IMG/VR virus record: IMGVR_UViG_3300036985_004421
Span: 1 to 64,000 of that record
Length of the DNA: 64,000 nucleotides
DNA from: a virus
Strand: one strand, 5' to 3'
In this document: positions 59,010 through 64,000 of the stretch, in pieces
Numbering within the stretch: position 1 is the stretch's first letter
Layout: each line of letters starts with the position of its first letter
Position numbers and translations under genes: made by a program
The notes under the pieces: model-generated
Seen by the model: only the letters and a program-made list of their open reading frames with translations
The model's database searches: none
What the model was told of the DNA's origin: nothing

Positions 59010-60513
59010 TGTGTAGTATTGGATATTTACCAGTAGGCTTGTACTTATTGGAATACCTATCAGGCAACCAATTACGCTTAGATGCTACATGCATATTGAA
59101 TTGCTCCCATACCCACGGGTCACGAAACGTCATGTGCAATGTTCCTTTCTTCCAGAATTTGAAATCAAAGAAGTGAGAGCTGCATGTATTGTCGAATGAA
59201 TCACCTAGGCGAATGGTTCCAAGTCTTTCGAATTTGGTTTCAAGTACTTCTATGGATGTGTAAATGGATTCATGTCTATCACCTGTAATTAAGCATAGTG
59301 CTTTGTCAATATCTTCAAATTGAGATTTGCGATGATAGCCTATGCGAAACTTACCGGACTTGTCTTGATTGTATTTGTTATCGAACTCAATAAACCATGG
59401 AACGATAACCTTACGGTTGACTTTGAATGCATCGTTTGTTTTCCATCCCTCTACATGCACACGATTATCATCATGGTACTTAGTCATGGTTTCGAACACA
59501 TCAAGCAAGGCTGTTTCCAAAATACTGATACGATTAACGAATAGCATTTCAAACACGGCCTTGATATTATCTTCCGTGAATGCCATCTGCCCTTGAGAGG
59601 AAGTGTAATTGTGGAAGTTAGCACGTACAGTACTGGTCATGTACTTCTCAAGCTTAGTCTTACTAAAGATGTTGTTCCATGCGCGAGCACTAAGCTTTTT
59701 TGATACGCTATTGAACATCTTTTTAGGATTGCTAGATATTTCATCTTTGAGAAAGTGTTCAAGATGAAACGAATCAGATAGCAATGGCTTGGTAAGCATG
59801 TCAAGCTTGGCCAATGATTTGCACAGAACAATAAGCTCTGCTCTGGAACGTTGATACATAGCCACGTAATCACGGATAGCATCAGGTATCATCAATCCCG
59901 TTTCAATGGAGTTTTCATCGAAGTCAGTGAATGCTTCTTCCTTATCTAAACCGATAAAGAATGGGTCCTCATTAGCAGCCAGTTTTTTCTTAAGCCGTAC
60001 AATAGCTATCTCAACGCCTGTCTTGCGCTCTGCTTGCGTAAAAGTATCTGAGTGATACTCTACTGTGCCATGCTCACAGATAATCGAATACAGAAGCTGT
60101 CTGCGCTTAGTGTTTGCATTGCGGATTGTATTCGCATTTAATATGCAAACGATGTCCGTGTTCCCTGCAATATCCCATGCGTGTAGTAAATGCTCGTCAC
60201 CATTGGAAAAAGGTGGATTCATTAGAATCAAATCGTAATTAGCATCAGGAACAAACTTGAGAAAGTCGGTGCCTACAACAGATAGTCTTTTCCCACGAAG
60301 TACATTCTGTAAGTCAGGGTCAATCTCTATGCAGTCAATTTGAACACGACTTTCCTTGTCTGTAATGAATTCAGCTATGTCACCTTTGCCAGCAGAAGGC
60401 TCAAGGATAGTTAGGTCGCGCAAACCGTAGTCATTATAGCGGCCTGTTCTATAGGGCGCAAGCATAAGCTCAATCACCCCTTCGGGCGTTGGGTAAAACT
60501 GTTCTCCAAACAT
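58999..60513 (-). CDS. N6-adenine DNA methyltransferase with DUF4942-like C-terminus
   Basis: This 504-residue protein has SAM-binding motif I EPSAGKGDI at about 38-46, an acidic strand (IDCIEIDPD) and the catalytic NPPF at 99-102, which marks adenine or cytosine N4/N6 methylation. The long C-terminal part with SKAKL/Trp-rich stretches and DDNRVHVEGWKTND resembles the DUF4942 extension. No restriction partner lies beside it, so it is probably an orphan methylase that protects phage DNA or changes gene expression. Confidence 0.85.
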   Translation of the reverse strand: MFGEQFYPTPEGVIELMLAPYRTGRYNDYGLRDLTILEPSAGKGDIAEFITDKESRVQIDCIEIDPDLQNVLRGKRLSVVGTDFLKFVPDANYDLILMNPPFSNGDEHLLHAWDIAGNTDIVCILNANTIRNANTKRRQLLYSIICEHGTVEYHSDTFTQAERKTGVEIAIVRLKKKLAANEDPFFIGLDKEEAFTDFDENSIETGLMIPDAIRDYVAMYQRSRAELIVLCKSLAKLDMLTKPLLSDSFHLEHFLKDEISSNPKKMFNSVSKKLSARAWNNIFSKTKLEKYMTSTVRANFHNYTSSQGQMAFTEDNIKAVFEMLFVNRISILETALLDVFETMTKYHDDNRVHVEGWKTNDAFKVNRKVIVPWFIEFDNKYNQDKSGKFRIGYHRKSQFEDIDKALCLITGDRHESIYTSIEVLETKFERLGTIRLGDSFDNTCSSHFFDFKFWKKGTLHMTFRDPWVWEQFNMHVASKRNWLPDRYSNKYKPTGKYPILHNVL

Positions 60514-60518
60514 GGTCG

Positions 60519-60770
60519 TTAGGATAAAGGTTTAAATGGTTGACAGATAAAAATGTAATTACTGTCTGTATCAGCGCGAGCAATAGGATTGTGGCCACGT
60601 AGCGTAAGCCACTCAAGTATTTGCTCGTTGGGCGTGGTACTGGTATCAACATCAAGTCGAACTTTCTGTTGATAACGTTCGGAAGTAATTTCAAGAAAGC
60701 AGTCGCCAAGTTTGCCAGCAATATGCTTTCCCGTAATTATGTGACCTTCGGGAATAGATTGTATGTCCAT
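60519..60770 (-). CDS. unrecognised 83-residue early protein
   Basis: The protein (MDIQSIPEGHIITGKHIAGK) has the 'G..I.GKhI.gklgd.fleI' look of a small regulator and an acidic middle region. No family was recognised. It sits five bases upstream of the methyltransferase start. Confidence 0.6.
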   Translation of the reverse strand: MDIQSIPEGHIITGKHIAGKLGDCFLEITSERYQQKVRLDVDTSTTPNEQILEWLTLRGHNPIARADTDSNYIFICQPFKPLS

Positions 60771-60772
60771 CG

Positions 60773-61018
60773 TTATTTAACTATGAAGTTCTGAACGATT
60801 TTACTGTGGGTTTTGGTCAAAGGAATGCGCTTCGCGACACTCTTAGAACTCTGTGGAATGACTAGATACTTAGCATCCCAATCAGTACCACTCAGATTAC
60901 CCGATTTAGCCATACGCTGTAACGCATGGTCGGTATCTCTTCCTACGTAATTACCCATAGGCGATAGGTCGCCAGAGGATAATAATTTATATACACAGTA
61001 TTTGCGGTCTTTACTCAC
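60773..61018 (-). CDS. unrecognised 81-residue early protein
   Basis: The protein (MSKDRKYCVYKLLSSGDLSP) is basic, with KSVAKRIPLTKTHSKIVQNF at the C-terminus. A DNA- or RNA-binding role is possible. It overlaps the next gene by four bases (ATGA). Confidence 0.6.
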   Translation of the reverse strand: MSKDRKYCVYKLLSSGDLSPMGNYVGRDTDHALQRMAKSGNLSGTDWDAKYLVIPQSSKSVAKRIPLTKTHSKIVQNFIVK

Positions 61019-61236
61019 GATTTAGGCAGTATGGAAACAGAAACTACTTCTTCTTTACTTGGATGCATATCAACAGAGTAGTCGAATACAGCATCATCAT
61101 CATCAGTCATAGGGTCACGAAGCATGCCCATACGACAATTCTTGTCGAAGATGGTGCGTGCTTCTTCCTCACTATTGGCATCAATAATGAATGTGCCCTC
61201 GAATGTGGCGAGGGTCTTTAACTCAAATCGTTTCAA
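61015..61236 (-). CDS. 73-residue early protein, probable TTG start
   Basis: The reading MKRFELKTLATFEGTFIIDA from a TTG is preferred over an upstream GTG that would overlap the preceding gene by 26 bases. The protein contains GTFIIDANSEEEARTIFDKN and an acidic TDDDDAVFD, the same short pattern as the DpnD-like protein near 3806. No ATG is available, so the start codon is unusual. Confidence 0.55.
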   Translation of the reverse strand: MKRFELKTLATFEGTFIIDANSEEEARTIFDKNCRMGMLRDPMTDDDDAVFDYSVDMHPSKEEVVSVSILPKS

Positions 61237-61237
61237 G

Positions 61238-61633
61238 TCAGTACAGTTCTGGCCACGTAGCACGAGCTTTAATTACGCTGTGGTCACGGGCTAATTCACG
61301 TTGCTTGTAATTGGTACTGGAACCTCTACCGAAAAATTCTTCTCTGGTGGTGGTTGCTCCACGCTTCTCACCTGCAATGAAGCCTTCACGGTAACGGTCT
61401 TTGACCATTTCGTTCAACTCTTCAGTGCTGTCAAGTAACGCATTAAGCGTCTGCTCCAACGTATCGAAGTCAGCTTCCTTGATAAGATACTGCTTGTGAG
61501 CATTACTGAACTCAAGTGAGTTAGCCCCATACTTGGTACGCTGCCTATTGTCATAAGCAAGGTTACGCGAACGCATGGCGCTGATGATTGCTAAGGATTG
61601 CTTAACATGGACTTCAAGTGATGTGCTTTGCAT
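61238..61633 (-). CDS. unrecognised 131-residue early protein
   Basis: The ATG is directly preceded by TCACTATC, which supports it. The protein (MQSTSLEVHVKQSLAIISAM) has a helical middle (IKEADFDTLEQTLNALLDST) and a basic C-terminus with several Arg. No family was recognised. It heads a small leftward gene group. Confidence 0.65.
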   Translation of the reverse strand: MQSTSLEVHVKQSLAIISAMRSRNLAYDNRQRTKYGANSLEFSNAHKQYLIKEADFDTLEQTLNALLDSTEELNEMVKDRYREGFIAGEKRGATTTREEFFGRGSSTNYKQRELARDHSVIKARATWPELY

Positions 61634-61641
61634 GATAGTGA
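61634..61641 (-). promoter_or_regulatory. TCACTATC early-gene motif, copy 8
   Basis: This is the only copy in the right-hand leftward block. It is directly adjacent to the ATG (TCACTATCATG), the same arrangement as copy 3. Confidence 0.55.
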
Positions 61642-61686
61642 CTAACCTTAGTTATTCGTTTAGGTGTGTTGTTATTGGTACTGTGG

Positions 61687-61806
61687 TCAGAGGCAAGGGT
61701 CAGCATCGCTGTAGCATATATCGCCATGACCTGTTGGGCTGTCGTCTATTTCGTCATACTCTTCCCAACCATCATCTTCATCAGGGTCAAATTGATTGTT
61801 GTGCAT
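61687..61806 (-). CDS. 39-residue acidic microprotein
   Basis: The reading MHNNQFDPDEDDGWEEYDEI continues to SDADPCL. About a third of the residues are Asp or Glu. It starts three bases after the RadC-like gene and stops before the next gene's leader. Such acidic microproteins can mimic DNA, but this is inference. Confidence 0.45.
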   Translation of the reverse strand: MHNNQFDPDEDDGWEEYDEIDDSPTGHGDICYSDADPCL

Positions 61807-61808
61807 GG

Positions 61809-62264
61809 CTATGGCATAGTACCGTTGTCTCCGAAAGAGTAGTAGTTATCTTCGGTAAGGATGATGTGGTCTAATACTGATATGTCAAACAGAGCAAGGC
61901 CGTGTTTGATTTTTCGTGTAAGGTCGATGTCGTCCTGACTTGGGTGTATGTTTCCACTAGGGTGATTGTGACATAGCACCACAGCAGATGCAAGCGATTC
62001 GATTGCATACTTGGCTACTATGCTTGCATCACATACAGTACTAGCTACACCACCCTGTGAAATCTTCACGTAGCCTATGGTGTTATTAGCGCGATTCAGC
62101 AGTATAAGAAAGAAACTTTCGTAGATACTGATGTCGTCATAAAAGAACTGTCTACAAAATTCAGAAGCAATTATGCTCGACTGAATCTTCACTTTTTTGA
62201 ATTCGGAATCTCCTTTTTCAGATACAATGGTCAACTTACGTGATACTGTTTTGTAGGTAGTCAT
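61809..62264 (-). CDS. radC: RadC-like JAB-domain protein
   Basis: This 151-residue protein has HNHPSG at 99-104 and an Asp at 112, the H-x-H...D zinc motif of the JAB/MPN domain in RadC. The family's closing pattern, LDHIILTEDNYYSFGDNG, is also present. RadC-like proteins accompany phages and mobile elements. A nuclease or anti-restriction role has been proposed for such relatives but is unsettled. The N-terminal helix-hairpin-helix of full-length RadC is missing. Confidence 0.9.
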   Translation of the reverse strand: MTTYKTVSRKLTIVSEKGDSEFKKVKIQSSIIASEFCRQFFYDDISIYESFFLILLNRANNTIGYVKISQGGVASTVCDASIVAKYAIESLASAVVLCHNHPSGNIHPSQDDIDLTRKIKHGLALFDISVLDHIILTEDNYYSFGDNGTMP

Positions 62265-62363
62265 GTGGTCGTTGTATTAGTAATTGATTAGTACGGTACG
62301 GTGATAACGTTGGCTTGGCGCAATGCGGGATAATAAATTCTCGCACTAGCGCAAAGCAGGGCG
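62265..62363. other. short intergenic gap without recognisable signals
   Basis: The sequence contains a small inverted repeat (GCGCAATGCGGGA near 62318-62330) and short GC-rich palindromes. I saw no promoter box, tRNA or clear terminator. It might hold a control site for the RadC-like gene. Confidence 0.4.
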
Positions 62364-62546
62364 TTATGCTCTGTGGTCAATGAGTTTGTATTCTGATACG
62401 GTCATAGCTTGGCATGAACCTGCTTGCCAGCCTATGTGGTCAGGGTCAATGGCTAGATACTCTTCGACATCATCGTAGATGGTATCATCATAGCTGCATA
62501 CGTGCACAATCGCTGTGCTAAAATCTAAAACAATAATCGTTTTCAT
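62364..62546 (-). CDS. 60-residue conserved small protein
   Basis: The protein (MKTIIVLDFSTAIVHVCSYD) has the compact 'MK.IIVLdf.T..V.....d..iy.d.e.f' look of small proteins in Bacteroidota phages. An ATGA overlap joins it to the upstream gene. The function is unknown. Confidence 0.6.
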   Translation of the reverse strand: MKTIIVLDFSTAIVHVCSYDDTIYDDVEEYLAIDPDHIGWQAGSCQAMTVSEYKLIDHRA

Positions 62547-62785
62547 CTCTTGGTATAGTCTTTAACTAATTCGATATATACGGATTGGCGTATTACGGTA
62601 AGCTGTGTACCGTCTTTGTCAGCACTAAACTTGCATGAGAGCACTTCATTCGTCAGGGTGTTGTAGACTTGGGTGACGTATGCTATACGTCTACCCCAAG
62701 CTACTTCATATACCTTTACTCCTATTACGCCAACGGTAACAGAACTGATTTCTTTATGCTCTATTGGAATACCTGAGTTAGACAT
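62543..62785 (-). CDS. unrecognised 80-residue protein
   Basis: The protein (MSNSGIPIEHKEISSVTVGV) has a beta-rich middle (IGVKVYEVAWGRRIAYVTQV). An extra ATG one codon upstream is also possible. It overlaps the nucleotidyltransferase-like gene. No family was recognised. Confidence 0.6.
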   Translation of the reverse strand: MSNSGIPIEHKEISSVTVGVIGVKVYEVAWGRRIAYVTQVYNTLTNEVLSCKFSADKDGTQLTVIRQSVYIELVKDYTKR

Positions 62786-63656
62786 CATCGATGTCCGAAT
62801 CTCCGAACACCTTGTCGATTATTTCATTAAGGTATACGGTAGTCATATCTTTAGCTTCATTGGAGCGTAGAATCTCTACGAGCTTACCAAAGTAGGCTAC
62901 ATCAACTCCAATCAATTGTTCCTCTAGCACATCAGGGTCAGTCAAGTCCAGCAAGGATATCTGGAACATAATCTTTAACTGCTCTCCTGCATTCACATTC
63001 CAGTTACGCTTAAGGAATTTCTTTAGGCGTATGATGGATGTCAATGGGTATAGGCTACCCTGATACTTAAGTTGCTTGGTAAGGATAGAAGTAAGTGCAT
63101 CAACGTTGAGCACCAATCCAGCTTTGAATGTCCAGTAGTTGGTAGCATGGATGAAGTCAAACGTTTTGTGAATCTGCTCCGCATTACCGTGGAAGCGGCA
63201 AACTATCTGCACATCATCGGATAGGCTGATTGCGTTTGGAGAAAAGAAGTTCACGCGATATGGTACTTGGAGCTGATCTTCTTTGTGCTCCACAGGATAA
63301 CCCCACCCAACGTATAACTTGATTTGGTCAGGCTTGAGAGTGCGTACAGCTACGTCATACTCTGCAACTGATAAGCCGCCATATTCTTTGCGGATAAGCT
63401 CGTCTTTGTAGCGCCCGTCAAATATTTGTACATCGTACTTTTTACAGTAGTATTCACATAGGCGTTTGAGTACGTCCATGTCCATGATGTAAACGTCATA
63501 GTCGTTTACCTGTTCATTGGTTAGCATGGATGCTATACAGCCGCCAGTCACTAGGATGTTGTCACGTACTGCATCGCGTAGTGAGTCGTCCTTGATAGAC
63601 TTTAGCCATTCGTTCATCTTGGCCTTGATGTTTTTGCTGATGGTTTTTGTTTGCAT
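62778..63656 (-). CDS. nucleotidyltransferase-like protein
   Basis: This 292-residue protein has the beta-strand/Gly pair LVTGGCIASML at 36-45 and NDYDVYI at 51-57. These match the G-G/S and D-x-D metal sites of the polymerase beta-like nucleotidyltransferase fold. The C-terminal part carries 'TNYWTF..GL......L' and 'GSLYP..S..RlkKFlkR'. Related proteins are common in large phages. The target (tRNA, protein or nucleotide) is unknown. Confidence 0.75.
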   Translation of the reverse strand: MQTKTISKNIKAKMNEWLKSIKDDSLRDAVRDNILVTGGCIASMLTNEQVNDYDVYIMDMDVLKRLCEYYCKKYDVQIFDGRYKDELIRKEYGGLSVAEYDVAVRTLKPDQIKLYVGWGYPVEHKEDQLQVPYRVNFFSPNAISLSDDVQIVCRFHGNAEQIHKTFDFIHATNYWTFKAGLVLNVDALTSILTKQLKYQGSLYPLTSIIRLKKFLKRNWNVNAGEQLKIMFQISLLDLTDPDVLEEQLIGVDVAYFGKLVEILRSNEAKDMTTVYLNEIIDKVFGDSDIDDV

Positions 63657-63670
63657 GGTATTGATTTAGA

Positions 63671-63961
63671 TTATCTTCCGTAATACTGCCACAATACAGC
63701 ATTGCAATAGCTATGAACGGCACCTTCGGTCATACCCGTTTCATGGTCATGCTGTAAGTGAATAGGGTACTGTAGAAAATTAGGTGGAAACAAGTTCCAA
63801 TTGATTTTCTTTGATGTGATGTGAGTGGGTGCAGCCTCACTTAAGCTACACCCACAATGGTGACAAAGATTCGATTGCTCTTCAATATACTGCAAACGTA
63901 CCTCTTTCCTTTCACGCCAATCCAGCTTCGTGTAATCTACAGGAAGTGTTCGCTTGGTCAT
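63671..63961 (-). CDS. HNH-type endonuclease-like protein
   Basis: This 96-residue protein (start MTKRTLPVDYTKLDWRERKE, chosen over an upstream ATG) has a C-x2-C pair at 33-36 (CHHC), HDHETG at 71-76 and HSYCN near 83-87. This order matches HNH/endonuclease VII-type nucleases, in which the first His activates water and the cysteines bind zinc. It could resolve branched DNA or be a homing-type nuclease. The last bases of the window (after 63961) show nothing further. Confidence 0.8.
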   Translation of the reverse strand: MTKRTLPVDYTKLDWRERKEVRLQYIEEQSNLCHHCGCSLSEAAPTHITSKKINWNLFPPNFLQYPIHLQHDHETGMTEGAVHSYCNAVLWQYYGR

Positions 63962-64000
63962 TAGAATGGAAGTAAGCACTGTATGTTTTCCCACCGTACC

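Overview
The window looks like most of the genome of a tailed, podovirus-type phage of a Bacteroidota host, closest in layout to the crAss-like phages (Crassvirales). Three things support this. The rightward cluster runs terminase, portal, scaffold-like protein, major capsid protein, ring proteins, an IHF/HU-like protein and a very long muzzle-like tail protein. It then runs into a 4138-residue protein with an RNA-polymerase-type DxDGD motif. The host signal comes from TAnnTTTG promoter boxes, the absence of Shine-Dalgarno sequences in front of most genes, and a SprB-like repeat domain at the end of a probable tail-fibre protein. Family names come from reading motifs and gene order by eye; no database search was run.

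Layout. Positions 1-13164 hold leftward genes: a Sak4-like ATPase cut by the window edge, a DnaB-type helicase with a possible DnaA-domain-IV-like protein beside it, and many small unrecognised proteins, several separated by structured non-coding leaders. Positions 10483-11032 and 13165-13738 are the two largest non-coding stretches. Positions 13739-55924 hold one long rightward block. It starts with small membrane and packaging proteins, continues with head and neck genes, the muzzle protein, three probable ejected (cargo) proteins, the giant polymerase-like fusion, tail-fibre-like proteins and a lysis cassette (GH108 muramidase, spanin-like pair, holin-like protein). A strong inverted-repeat terminator (55953-55986) separates this block from convergent leftward genes at 56003-64000. 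Those are accessory or DNA-metabolism functions: an isolated MutS domain I, an N6-adenine methyltransferase, a RadC-like protein, a nucleotidyltransferase-like protein and an HNH-type nuclease. The two leftward segments are probably continuous in a circular or circularly permuted genome.

How the parts may work together. The giant protein is probably packaged and injected to transcribe early genes. The leftward genes carry an 8-base motif, TCACTATC, in eight places, all on the same strand. Five copies lie 26 bases or less from a start codon (three of them directly against it) and three lie farther upstream, so it is a candidate early-promoter element. The rightward block uses host-like TAnnTTTG boxes, two of which are flanked by copies of a GTTCRYGAAY operator-like motif. 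The most unusual non-coding features are a pair of three-hairpin RNA elements with compensatory stem changes, directly downstream of two consecutive stop codons, and a pseudoknot in the leader of a protein that ends in an SSB-type acidic tip.
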